This document shows positions 32,850-43,826 of a stretch of DNA of 64,000 nt, one piece after another. Source of the DNA: Gnetum montanum (lineage: Eukaryota; Streptophyta; Gnetopsida; Gnetales; Gnetaceae); NCBI GenBank assembly GCA_015680685.1, contig MNCI01004927.1, forward strand, positions 907,697 to 971,696, read 5' to 3'. The first letter of the stretch is position 1; each line of letters opens with the position of its first letter. The notes beneath the pieces are model-generated. The model saw only the letters and a list, made by a program, of their open reading frames with translations. It searched no databases and was not told the origin of the DNA. A program made the position numbers and the translations under genes.

Positions 32850-33257
32850 ATGGCTTCTATTTTTACGCAAAACCAACTGTTTTCTTTGGCCCCAAATCGG
32901 CGGCGCCTCTGCTGGGCGCGTTGTGCCAGAACCTTGCAAGGACATGGGTTCAAAGGCGGTGAAGGAAGAACTCGCATGGACGTTGCCACTTTCAAAACAG
33001 AAACAGTTTCAGTTTTAAAAATTTTTTCATCAATATGCAACCGATCCGCCCGCCTTCAACGACGTTCACTATGTTCTGCAATGCGTGCACTGTGTGGAGA
33101 TTTTTCTGGCCATTACAGGGCCATTCTTAACCTACCATACCAGACACCGTTATTCACTGATGCTCAGATCTATGGCACGTTCACCCTTCACTCTGCAATC
33201 AATGGCAGGAATTTGAAAGACGATCTGCAGGAACACAAAAAACACAAGAAGCCCTAA
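32850..33257 (+). CDS. Hypothetical gene-like ORF inside insertion E
   Basis: The 135-codon frame starts MASIFTQNQLFSLAPNRRRL, an Ala/Ser/Arg-type N-terminus such as plant organelle transit peptides have, and ends ...EHKKHKKP. The stretch is GC-richer than the neighbourhood. A GTTTCAG/TTTT boundary near 33010 could be a splice site, so only part may be exon. I recognise no domain. It could be a captured 5' exon of a host gene, or chance. Confidence 0.3.
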   Translation: MASIFTQNQLFSLAPNRRRLCWARCARTLQGHGFKGGEGRTRMDVATFKTETVSVLKIFSSICNRSARLQRRSLCSAMRALCGDFSGHYRAILNLPYQTPLFTDAQIYGTFTLHSAINGRNLKDDLQEHKKHKKP

Positions 33258-33389
33258 GCGAATTTGGGGTAAAACAAAACAAATTCCAGGCAACCAAAAC
33301 CCTATGTCCAGGGCCATATGTTCAATACATCATTTTTCTTCAAGATCTTTCTCCTCTGCTCTTCAGCAACCGAACACCACACGGCAACG

Positions 33390-33530
33390 ATGCCGGATGC
33401 AACGGCAGAGCCTTCTTCCGCGGTGGTGGTTAATAATGATTTTTGGCAGGGGCGAGATATTTTGGAAGTATTCGATGGCAGTTCCAGGCCTGACGCCTTC
33501 ACATTCGGGCCTGATGTTTTGGATTTAAAT
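33390..33530 (+). CDS. Hypothetical gene-like fragment inside insertion E
   Basis: The frame MPDATAEPSSAVVVNNDFW, then GRDILEVFDGSSRPDAF, has protein-like composition and GC content above its surroundings. It runs into AT-rich DNA after about 33530. No family is recognised. It could be a second captured exon. Confidence 0.25.
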
Positions 33531-33886
33531 TTTTTCTTTCCAGCCATTTTCATACGGGTGCAAGTGCACATAAATTATCTTAGATTAGGTACCATCAACA
33601 TTTATACCAAGGTTGATATTATATTATCACCTTGTTCATAAAATTACTAAGGGCCTCAATAATATTCTTAAAAATTTTAAACAAGTAAAAATGAAAAGCT
33701 ATTGGAGCTATAATTTTAAACAATTATATGGAACTATTGGAATTATTTTTCAAAAGCAATATTTATATATCTCCTAACTTCCTCAGTTAATACTTCCTAA
33801 CTTGTTGGGCAAGTTACTTGGGAGAGAAGTTAGGTAAGATATTTTTGAATATGTAACTACCTTTGAACCCTATAAAAAGGCTTTAA

Positions 33887-33900
33887 AGGGAAGAGGTTGG
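33887..33900 (+). promoter_or_regulatory. TATA-like box in insertion E
   Basis: ACCCTATAAAAAGG occurs in a 5'-flank-like context with no clear ORF behind it. The following 1.1 kb (33900-35030) shows nothing I can identify; a 61-codon frame at 34711-34896 is unremarkable. Confidence 0.3.
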
Positions 33901-35136
33901 GGGGATATTGGAGGTCTGATAAAAGACACTTTTGGAAAAGACATTTGATCCATCACACTTTGGGAAGGCTACTAGCTAGCACTTGGGCTCTCACTTGGAG
34001 ACATACTTTGCATCTTGGGAGAAGAGCATTTTGTAAAGAAGAAAGTGTGAACGATTGCTTGTAAGATGGCTTACTAGAGTAAAGATTTTAGCCTCTTTGT
34101 CATAGTCCTGTGAGTTATGTTTTATGTTTATTTTGTTTAAATTGTTTAGCTAGTGGTTTAGATAGTATCATCCTTGGCGAGTAATTTTGGGATTTTTAGA
34201 TTGCTCTTATCGTTCTTGTTGCCTGATAGAAAATTTCTATTAAAATTTTTCCATAGAAGCGCTTGTGTTTAAAAGCCTTAAGAGCATTTTATTAGTAAAT
34301 TTGGTTATTGTGCAACGTATAAGAACCGCTATTGGGATTGTTGTAAGAGAGCCTCTGCTTGTAGTCATGCCATTGAACAATTCAATAGTCAAGAGGATTC
34401 AGAAAATCTTTGGTATTTTGATGGGACCAGAATAGCTTCTTTTTATCTTTAAAGTGAATCTCCGTGGTATTTCAATTAGAAATTGTCAAGTCTTTTGAAG
34501 GTTCTGTTGAATGCAATTTTTGACATCCATTATCTAACCAAAATGGAGTCTCGTACGTGGTAGTTTACATAGCAATTTTTTTAGTAGCATAGTAGGACTG
34601 TCTTGAAGAAATTGCTTATTTGAGCCTTGGAAGTTTGAACAATTCGTAGATATTGAATTTGGGATAGCTTTATTGCGAAGTGTTTACTCGTGTCATTTTA
34701 CCTTGTTTAAATGTTTGAGGCCCATGCAAATCTACTTTCTTTTCTGTCTATTTCCATCAAATCTTGTTCAATTTCTAGTTTTCTCATGGAACTATCTCTT
34801 TCTCTGGGGAAAATTAGAGGTAGATTTGTAGAGTTGTGCTCAAATGTTTTTACAAAATTTTATTTGTTACAAGTAGGTATTATAAGGACCACATAGACTA
34901 GGCAATTGAACAAAATAGGAACTCTCAACAATTCACAGTACTTGGCAAAGTTGGTTGAATCTCTTTAAGACAAGTCATCTATAGTTTACACATAATGTAA
35001 TCATTTCATATTTCACAACCGCACGTCGCAATAACACACACACATACTCACATTAACTACTGAGTTTATTTGGAGGTATCTGGGCCTTAGTGTTGCCAGA
35101 GACTAGCATGCACCTAAATCCTATTCGAGGACACTT

Positions 35137-35170
35137 GTTGGCGGTCACGTCCCAAACGGTCGCCAACAAA
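35137..35170. repeat. Inverted repeat at the right end of insertion E
   Basis: TTGTTGGCG at 35138-35146 is mirrored by CGCCAACAA at 35161-35169 around a 14-base loop. It is a stable hairpin at the end of E. Confidence 0.7.
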
Positions 35171-36639
35171 GTCTAGATATGTCTGGTACAGATGCTATGG
35201 GTGCATTTAGTGCTTCAGCTACATGGTTAGCTATCACTTCTACTACTATCTACTATCCTTTGTGCTACATCACTAAGACAGTTACCTCCTTACCTTCCTC
35301 CCGCCTCACCAAGAAAGTGACGGCATTCCCAGAGATTTTTGGGAATAGGTGGTGTGTTGCTAGTGACACCATCACCTCTCAAGTGTTGGGATTTGACCTT
35401 GAAGGCAGTTGCATTCTTTGGTCAGAGAAAATGGGACCACGTCTCTCCATTTGGTTAACTATTCAGGCCACCTCATTAAGGTGACTTATTGCTAGTCGAT
35501 ACATAGATGGATTCATCCCACTCATTTCTGCTTATTGCTCTTGTTCACGCAAGAGTTGTTCTCGGATTTTTCACAGATGCTCAAGGACTACGTGGGCCTA
35601 TGGTGTTGTCTCTTGAGTGGGTGGTGGTGGCGGTAGCTCCTCTTCTTGAGTGATCGTTGGCATCTTATCCTTCATGATTTTCGCCCATGAGGCCAAGGCA
35701 GCATGCTTGAGAGTATCATTAGAATAGCAAACAATGCCTACCCTTTTGCAAAGTTTTCTGATAAGGCATGGAAAGGGTAGGGTCTTCCTTCCATGTTTGT
35801 TCTCCTTGAAGTGCTTCTCGATTTCCAAATAAATCAGCTATGGAAGGTTAACAAGAAATTTCCCGCTTAGAGCGATGCATGCTTGGGTGGAGAAAGAAGT
35901 CACCTTGCTTATCCTCATCATTGGATTGAGGTGATAGGCCACAATCTTGAAATAAATCTGCTCCACTGGTGTGAGTGCACCATACTCCTTATGGTCCATC
36001 CTGTAGCATCACTCGGTCCATTTTCTTTTTGACTCAAGGTCATCTTTTGTTGATATTTCTGCCAACTATGTTCCACTATCTAGCAACCCCAATGCCTGTG
36101 CAATAGCCTCTGCCAAGTAGGACACTGGAATGTCCTTGATTTTTATAATGGACCCTGGCCTTCGGTTATTCTAGAAGAGATAGGTCTCTCCTATGTACCA
36201 TTCCTCACTAGATGTGATGACTGGCCACATTGAAGAGGTTTGCAATTATGTCTTGACATCCTTTACAGCTTTTTCCAAAAATGGCCTGAAGTTTATCTCT
36301 TGAAGAACTGATCTTTGAATTTCTTGGGACTTGATGATGTCTAGGTAGGCTTGAGTAAGAGTGACTTCAATTAATGTCTAGGTAGGCTTAAGTAAGAGTG
36401 ACTTCAAGCCTTGGCACGAGTCTAGGCACTTCTCCTCGTTGGGATTGTTTGATAGGCACTTCTTCCTTTGGAATCTATCGAATAGATTACACTTCAAGCT
36501 CCTCACGAAGAGGTCCCATTGCATGGGTCACCTCTTATTGTTCTTGGCCTCGTTCCTGCTGGCCCCTTCTAGCTCTAGGTCATTTCTCCTGTGGTTGTGA
36601 GGGTTCTCCTTCCTATGGACACTTTTGTTTAAGTGCCAT
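35168..36639 (-). pseudogene. Coiled-coil extra ORF of C, 5' half
   Basis: ATG 36639 (minus) follows 'tgtgattatag', as in copy B at 19818. The sequence parallels B: 'gaggagcttgaagtgtaatctattcgatagattcc' matches 'gaggagcttgaagtggaatctattcattagattcc'. A segment EIEKHFKENKHGRKTLPFPC near 35790 is well preserved and also recognisable in B near 20590. Many stops. It is cut at 35168 by E and resumes at 32118. Confidence 0.65.
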
Positions 36640-37029
36640 CTATAATCACAAGAAGACCATGGATTAGCAATCATTGTGTAACCTTAAAACAATTGAGATA
36701 CCTTAACTCTTGAGGGTAGTTACACTTAGCTAAGTTGTGATTATGGTTTACTCAATGAATTCAATTATTATTTATTTTATGTGTTATTATGAATAATTCA
36801 TCCTAGAGGTTGTTGGAAGGGTTAACTTAGAAAAAGTTTATGTTTTTATATGGTTAAGGTTATTAACCCTTTAGGGGAGTTAGGAAAATTTTCAAAAAAT
36901 TCCATTGATTTTTCATTGGAAACCTTAAGGTTTGTGGCCCACACGATAAAGATCTTACCTTCAATAAGTGCAGGATCAAAAATGGAGTGATTTGAAGAAA
37001 TGGTTTAAAAGTTATGGGATCAAAAAGTG

Positions 37030-37143
37030 TTCGGCGGTATATATAATATTTTTCCACTATGTCGACGAGGCCTCGTCAATGGGGCCTCATCAATGCAGTC
37101 AGCTGTGTCGATGAGGCCTTGTCGATGTAGCTATTGACCATCA
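37030..37143 (-). promoter_or_regulatory. LTR-U3-like block with TATA box upstream of the coiled-coil ORF
   Basis: On the minus strand the block opens TGATGGTCAATAGC, repeats 'cgacaaggcctcatcgac' and 'gacgaggcctcgtcgac' and ends with TATTATATATACC (about 37036-37048). C-family LTR U3 regions carry the same GAGGCCTCRTCGA words (near 30430, 55040-55075 and 63980). It lies about 400 bp upstream of ATG 36639. It contains a perfect 14-bp palindrome, GACGAGGCCTCGTC, at 37064-37077. Confidence 0.5.
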
Positions 37144-38640
37144 TTAACTTTGGTCAAACATTCAAAATACAAGGAATAATTTTGATAAAATTGGCATCAA
37201 ATGAAAGCTTAGAAGACCAAGAACAGTATGAAATCATGAGAAGAGAGTGTTGAAGTTCATAAATTTGAAAAAATGGAGAAAAATTGATTTAATGGATGAG
37301 TGTAGTAAAAGATTAAGGAGTACTGAGAGGTTTACATAATGGAAAATACAAAATATAGGATTTTAGTGATGTCAGAGGTAAGGAACCTTAACTAATCAAG
37401 CTAAAAGTTATGCAAGTGGATCCTTCCCATAGTAAGCTCATGCCCTTTTTGCCCTTACATAATCTCAACTAAGGAGTCCATGGGCCCCATAGCCAATTTA
37501 ATGATCATGACAAGTTAAGGACCAACTTGAAAGAATTCACTTAAGAATTCCAACACATCAGACTAAGATATAGAGCATAACATAGAGCTCAATAGTGAGG
37601 TGAAATATGGCAGCATGGATAGATGATAGAGAAGGTGGAATGGAGTTCCAAATTGAGGTCATAAGAAGTCCCTTGTAAAATTTGTGGTTAAAATGACCTG
37701 AGAAGTTCCATCCTTAGTCCAGACTAAAACCATCTACTTCCAATGACTTTGCATCATCACTTTAAGACTGATCCACCCACCCGAGACACAAGAGTGCTTC
37801 CACAAAACAACCACCATTCGACAAAGAGAAGAAAGGAGAAGTAGAAAGTGAGAGAGAGGGACTTAGTTAAAGGGAACTATCAAGCATAGGTGCATGTTGT
37901 TCAAGTCCCATAACTAGTGCTTGTAGCCCTTTTTTTTGTCCAAGGGGTGTGCTTTGAACTCCCATAGTTTTTTTTTTTACTGATGGGAATGCAACAATGT
38001 TATTTATCTTCCTATCATTGGGTAGTATGGAACAGTAAGAAGTCCATGAAAAACACTCAATCACTCAAGCAAGAAGAAGAGTACAAAGAGTATTAAGTCC
38101 CCTTGAAGTCACACCCTTTACAAACCTTTGGATCCTTCCTAATTTTGGAATTTCCTAGGTCATCGATCAATTAAAAGTTTCTTTTAATGGAAGGAACTTC
38201 AAATTCCCAGAACAAGGAAAATTGAAGAGTTCATTGGATGGGCAAATGACATGGACTCACTACCTATTCTGTAAAAAATAAACCATGTCAAAGTCATTAG
38301 ACATCAGAATTCAAAAATAGAAACTAGACATCAACAACCACACATTAGGCACAAACCATCATTAGTAAACAACAACAACAACATTGTGTCCTATGACAAT
38401 AAAGCAAATTTGTTAGCAAAAATGAGAAATACCACACTTAAACAAAAGGAAACAAACTAAAGTAAAATATATAAGAAAGTGTAAAATAATTAAGAAAGTT
38501 AAAAGGTACTAAAAATGGTATAAAATTAGAAAAATTTGAAAATAAAAAATGTAAAAAACAAAAAGGTAGAAAAACTAAGAGGCCATGATAATGGTAAGGA
38601 TGGATGGCCATTTTTCCCACGACTGAGTTGGAGGGAGGAG
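37144..38640 (-). other. Non-coding 3' region between C integrase and the extra ORF
   Basis: No gene is seen. Around 37390-37480 it resembles element D 44580-44680 ('aagtggatccttcccatagtaagctcatgccc' against 'agtggatcttccccaaagtagactcatgcc'), so it is a shared family region. Confidence 0.55.
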
Positions 38641-39850
38641 ATCCAGAAAATAGAATGTGGTTGTCCATCTGTTGAGGCGGTAGTTACACTAGCTAGTCTT
38701 AGTTCTAGGAAAGGTTTGACTTGTTGGATATTGATCGACTACTTTTTATTTGGGCTGTCAAGTTTGTAAATTATCATGGTCCTAGAGGAAAAGGTTTGAT
38801 CAATTATATAAGGTTCCTCCCTCAATGTTTGGAATTTTGTCTTTTGGGGTACATGTGTGGGGTTCCAGTAAAGAACCTTATCTTTTGGTTAGAGTTTTAC
38901 TTTCCTGATTCTAAGGTCATGACATTGCTAGTTGAATGCCTTATTCATCTCATTCAAGAATAGGGCCACCAAGCAATTTTTGTCTAGCACATTCAGATTG
39001 ATCAATCTTTCCTTCTAGTGCTAAACTTAGGTCAAGGTTTAGATCATAGGTTGTTGAGAGTGTATGGAGCTTGAATTGAATTGGAAGCATTGGAAGTTTC
39101 CCATATACTAACTCATAGGAAGAATATCCAATAGGAAGTTTCCAAGTTGAACAATAAGCCTAGAGAGCATCGTTAAGTTTTATACTCTAGTCCTTCCTAT
39201 ATTTGCTAATGGTTTACGTTATTATTTTTGTAATCTCTCGGTTGATTATCTCTACTTGACTGTTGGCTTGGGGTTGGTAAGGTGTTATTAATTTATGTTC
39301 TACCCCCAAGTGTTACATTAATTTTCTAAATGTGGCACCTGTGAAATGAGTCTCATTATCAAAAATTAGTGAAAGTGACACCCCAAACCTATTCACAATA
39401 TCTTGTTGTATAAATTTGGCAGCATTGGATGATGTACAATCAGTAATAATTGTTGCTTTTTTCCATTTTGTGTAGTAGTCAATTGCTACTATAATATATG
39501 CTTTCCCGTTAGACATGGGTGTGATGGGACCCATGAAGTCAATGCCCCATATGTTAAAAGGTTCTAGTGGTTGAATCCACTATTGAGGACCTTTGATGCA
39601 AGCAGTCATCCCCCCATCATGTTTTCAATGTTTACAAGACTTGACAAATTGGTGGGCATCCCTAAGAATTGTGGGCTAATAGTATCCTACCATCAGGATT
39701 TTTATGGCTGTGCATCTCCCTACATAGTGGCCTCCACAAGGCCCTTCATAAGCATCTTGGAGAACATGCAGTTAATCTTCATCAGGGACACACCAATGGA
39801 TTAAGCTATCAGCACATACCTTGTACTGATGTTCATTAATATCCATGAAG
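38641..39850 (-). pseudogene. Integrase of element C
   Basis: The zinc region shows AYEGPCGGHYVGR near 39735. The core has [35 protein letters not shown] (family SDNGTHF; the Gly is replaced) and, after a stop, PYQPQANSQVEIINREI in place of NGQAE near 39230. The C-terminal part runs to about 38650 with several stops. D's integrase at 45802-46960 is a close relative. Confidence 0.75.
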
Positions 39851-39989
39851 TATTTGACTTGATGAAGTAATTGTTGCTTTTTCCTAAAATCCAAGTCCTG
39901 TGGCATCTTTTAAGTTAGAAGAGATGTGAGGATGCCATTAAACCATATTGCTTTTTTAGGAATTTGTTCATTTATTGCTCCAGTAAAGA

Positions 39990-41472
39990 GGAGTTCATCT
40001 TGAAACTAATTATAGAGCAAGCTCTCCTCCCCTTTTTTATCCCATCTTAAGTGAGGGAGGTGGTCAATGACCACATTCTCAATCCCTTTTTGATCTACCA
40101 TAGTAAGACTGAATTCTTGCAAGATTACAAGCCACTGTATAACACGAGGGCTCACCATTGACTTATTCATAAGGAAGCGAATTACACTGTGGTCCATATG
40201 TACAAATACCTTATAACCTAGCACATACTATCTAAACTTTTCTAGCGCATACACCACTGTCATTAATTCTTTCTCCATGGTGGTTTAATTCAACTATGCC
40301 CCCACAATGCTTCTACTCACTCAGTGCATATAATATGGAATGAGCACTACTCCCAAAGCATAGTTAGATATGTCTGTCATGATATGGAATGGTTTGGACT
40401 AATCTGGTGCCTGTAGGATTGGTGTTTCTATGAGTTTTTTCTTTAATTGTTGGAATGCATGTTCACATTCCTTGGTCGAAATGAAATGTGCATATTTCTT
40501 TGTAAGTTCTACCAATGGCTTTGCAATCTTAGAGAAATTCTCAATAAATCACCAGTAGTAACTAGTGTGTCTAAGGAATGACCAGACATATTTAACGGTC
40601 TTTGGTTGGCGTGTTATTCCTTGGATGACCCTTATCTTTTTTGGGTCTACCTCAATCCCTTTTTGTGAAATTCAGTGCCCTAGCACAATGCCTTCTTGGA
40701 CCATGAGATGGCTCTTTTGCTAGTTGAGCCATAGGTTTGTCTCTACACATCTCGTTAGTACTTGCTCAAGTCAGTCCAAGGCTTACTCAAAGGTAGCTCC
40801 ATAGGTGGAGAAGTCATCCATGAAGACTTTAACACCACTACCAATTTGTTATTGAAAGATACACAGGACCAAGCATTGAAATGTTGCAAGGGCATTAGAT
40901 AGGCCAAATGGCATGTTATAGTATGCAAAAGTTCCCCAGGGACTCGTGAATGTTGTTTTGGCCTAGTCTTCTGGCACAATTTGGATTTGGTTATAGCCAT
41001 TATAACCATCCAAGAAACTATAATAACAATGCCCATATATGGTATCTAACACTTGATCTATAAACAAAAAAGAAAAATTATCCTTAAATTTTGTCATAAT
41101 TAACAGCCTAAATTTGATGCAAACCTGCCATTTACCACACTTCTTTGGTACTACTACGAGTGGGCTAACCCACTCACTATCTGCAATTGGATAGATAAAC
41201 CCTGCCTTGAGGAGATGTTTTATCTACTCCTTGACTATTTACTTTAATTTGGCATTCAACCACCTCTGTGGTTGCCTTTTAGGCTTCATCACCAGGTTAG
41301 TGTAGATGCGATGCTGGCATATCCTTGGATCAATTCCTGTTAGCTTTGAATATGACCAAGCAAAGGTTGTTGACCATTTATTTACCACTTTTAACAACTT
41401 TTCTTTTTGTCCAGGAGCAAGTTTGGCATTAATGATGATGGGTTTACCATTCTTTAGAAATGCATACTCCAT
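39990..41472 (-). pseudogene. Reverse transcriptase and RNase H of element C
   Basis: The lead segment KWSTTFAWSYSKLTGIDPRI begins near 41390. Then SEWVSPLVVVPKKCGK, FLDGYNGYNQIQIVPED, FTSPWGTFAYYNMPFGL and the catalytic VFMDDFSTYG near 40825, the Athila-style form. RNase H follows with YALGVVL, EKELMTVVYALEKF, YKVFVHMDHSVIRFLM and the end GIENVVIDHLPHLRW near 40050. About a dozen stops, mostly TAG/TGA, break the frame. Confidence 0.85.
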
Positions 41473-42808
41473 ACCAACTAGTAAAGTTTTTAGTTCTAAG
41501 GGCTCCTACTTGAAGTGATCAAGGATTTCCAACTCTTCCCAACAGGTATCATCATCTTCATTAGACAGTTGGGAATGAACTTGTTCAAATTTGTCCATGC
41601 CTTCAACATAGGCACATGTTAGACTCTCAATTGGCTCCATGCATATTATGCTACTCTCTAAATCAGCTATCAGCCACTGGGTGCCCTCCTGCTTTGTGGC
41701 TACTGTGTATCGACATCATTGAATATTAATTTCTTGTGCATACTAATTACATGCCTTAATATATGTGCTCTTGATGGACCAAATATTTTGCACATAATTG
41801 CACTTGTTATCACTATACACAATGCATGGAATACACTTCTTCTCAATTTTTCCTAGCTCATTTTCCTTAGATATTTCTAAGCATAGGTCCCTTATTCCCA
41901 TTTTTGCATTGACTGTGCTTAACCAAGCCCTTCCCATAATGATGGGGAAGTCACTTTTGCAATTTTCCACCTTGATTACTAGAAAATTAGCAAGATAGGA
42001 CCACCCATAGACTGTGGTCACAATATCCTCTACTAATCCCAAAGGGACAGGAATCGATTGATATGCTAATTCTAAATGGATGTTGCTCTTCTTAAGAGGT
42101 GGTAGGTTCCAAGCCTTGTACATATCATGGGAGATGAGGTTAAATCTAGAACTAGAGTCAAGAAGAGCTTTACATGGCTCTTGCTCAATAATTTGTAGAT
42201 AAATGAGTGGACTTCTTGGATCAGATATTTTTGTAGGAAGATTTCCACCTTAATCCAATCAGAAATAGCATGGGTTAACATTATAGTGTGGATCCTAGGT
42301 GGCACTTGGTTTGAAGCCCACTTGAAGGTATTTGATGTAGATGATGAGGGTGTTGGAGATGCAAGGCGATTGACCAAAGTAGGTTTTTAGGACTGGAGAG
42401 GACTGCTAGGCTAGAAGAAAGGTCATTTCCTTGATTAATTATCTAGACCACTTGGTTGAAAAACTGGTTGTGAGTGTACAACCCTTGTAGCATTTTTTTA
42501 TTGTGGCTATGGAGGAATTTCACCCTACATGGATGGAGTAGGAGGTAACTGAGTTGAAGGTGGAGGTGTAGGTGCAAAGGGATGTGGAGGATGATAAGGA
42601 TACAAATATGGGTTTTTTGCTCGAGTAGATGGTGAATGTGTTTGGTGGTACTTTGGAGGGTAATAGTGATGCTAGAATGATGCATGACTTGTAGAACTTC
42701 TAGGGGAGATAGGCTACTAAACATAGTACTCGTATGAATCTGGTTGCCTATAAGGGTACTGTTGCCTTGGTAGTGGCATTCCTCACGATTGTGGTTGATA
42801 CGACTATT
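41473..42808 (-). pseudogene. End of gag and protease of element C
   Basis: From the D insertion point this reads a Gln/Pro/Tyr-rich gag tail and then protease. The active site LDSSSRFNLIS near 42150 has Ser for the invariant Gly. MYKAWNLPPLKKSNIHLELA follows, with the second motif FPIIMGRAWLSTVNAKMGI near 41910. The same order is seen in D at 49166-49843. Frame changes occur near 42370 and 42120. Confidence 0.7.
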
Positions 42809-42813
42809 GATAT
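42809..42813. repeat. Left target-site duplication of element D (GATAT)
   Basis: GATAT before TGATGAGTGG and again at 53022-53026 after CTCTCATCA. Removing D rejoins 'gttgatacgactattGATATtgttcg', which matches the uninterrupted gag copy at 27793-27822. Confidence 0.93.
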
Positions 42814-43826
42814 TGATGAGTGGCAAGGTACCCCTACACTCAACCATACGAATATGAGCGTTTCACGGACGATCCGGTCGAATTCCAAGGACTAAGTGCT
42901 TATGCGCCCTTGTGGAACAAGGATGGGTTGGTTGATCATTGTCTTTCCAAGCTTACCTGTATGTCACGTTTGTATGGTTAAGTAAGCTTGAGGCATATGA
43001 TTTTTATAGCTTTTATGTTTTTATGTCTTGCGCTAGTAGGGAAGGAGAGAGGTAACTAAGTGATTAATTTAACTTAACTACTCATTAACTAAGTTCTAAT
43101 TAATCCTAACACCAACATCCATTCCCACTTGTTATACACATCCTGAACCAATGCAACCCTGCTGGGATTACCAAACACTAATCGTTACTAGGTTACCAAG
43201 CGTTACACGCATGCCCGAAGTGGTCGTGCATGTGTAATTTAATGATTTTCTTAATTGATAAAAATGAATTACTGTGCTAATAATAGAAATGTAAAGTGCA
43301 TAAAATAAAATAAATGCATAAGAAAATAAAATAAAAAGAAACGCGTAAGAAAACAAATCTCAAGTGCTACAAGGATGAATCAAAGAGCTCGTCTTTATTG
43401 TCGTACATAAGGTATGCTCAGGTACACAATGCTTGAATAAAGATCTATCCACACTTAGACCTCCTGTTGTGGGCACTTGGAAAATACTCTAACTTTCAAA
43501 TAGACTACAAGAGTTTCGCTACTTGGCTACTAAAAGATTCCTTTCAATTATGCGCCTAGGCACTGTGTTTATAGGCTTGGGAGCAACTACTCTAATAATN
43601 CCTTTCAATTATGCGCCTGGGCACTGTGTTTATAGGCTTGGGAGCAACTACTCTAATAATTAGAGTAACCGCTCTAATAATTAGAATAACTGCTAAAGTA
43701 ACCACTAGAGTAACCACTCTAATAATTAGAATAAACTGCTAGAGTAACTACTCTAATAATTAGAATAAACCGCTAGACTAACTGCTCTAATAATTAGAAT
43801 AACTGCTAGAGTAACCACTCTCATCA
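42814..43826 (-). repeat. 3' LTR of element D
   Basis: TGATGAGTGG..CTCTCATCA on the + strand. It has a TATA box (minus CCTATAAACAC, about 43566-43575) and short 'ctctaataattagaata' repeats in U3 (43640-43800). It contains a 60-bp duplication around N 43600, an assembly join that inflates its length. Confidence 0.92.
43540..43660. repeat. 60-bp direct duplication around a single N (assembly join)
   Basis: 43540-43599 and 43601-43660 are the same 60 bases (one mismatch seen), with N at 43600. The other D LTR has only one copy. Confidence 0.9.

Larger units (their letters stand above)
32119..35167. mobile_element. Insertion E within the coiled-coil ORF, unclassified, with gene-like fragments
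   Basis: Comparison with uninterrupted copy B shows foreign DNA between 'cttgaagtgt' (to 32118) and 'aaagtctagatatg' (from 35168). Ends read GTTGGCAC.. and ..CGCCAAC, a short imperfect terminal inverted repeat. The flanks GAAGTGT and AAAGTCT could be a decayed 7-bp duplication (5 of 7). No transposase, RT or LTR pair is visible. The interior is less AT-rich than its surroundings at 32450-33560 and contains short unbroken gene-like frames. A non-autonomous DNA transposon that picked up host sequence is the simplest guess. Confidence 0.5.

Noticed and set aside
35137-35180. Helitron 3' end (hairpin followed by CTAG) for insertion E
   Set aside because: The hairpin and CTAG are present, but the next base is A, not the T expected after Helitron insertion, and no TC start follows an A at the left border.
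38536-38963. Plus-strand ORFs across 38.5-39.0 kb
   Set aside because: They are shadows of the minus-strand integrase C-terminus of element C.
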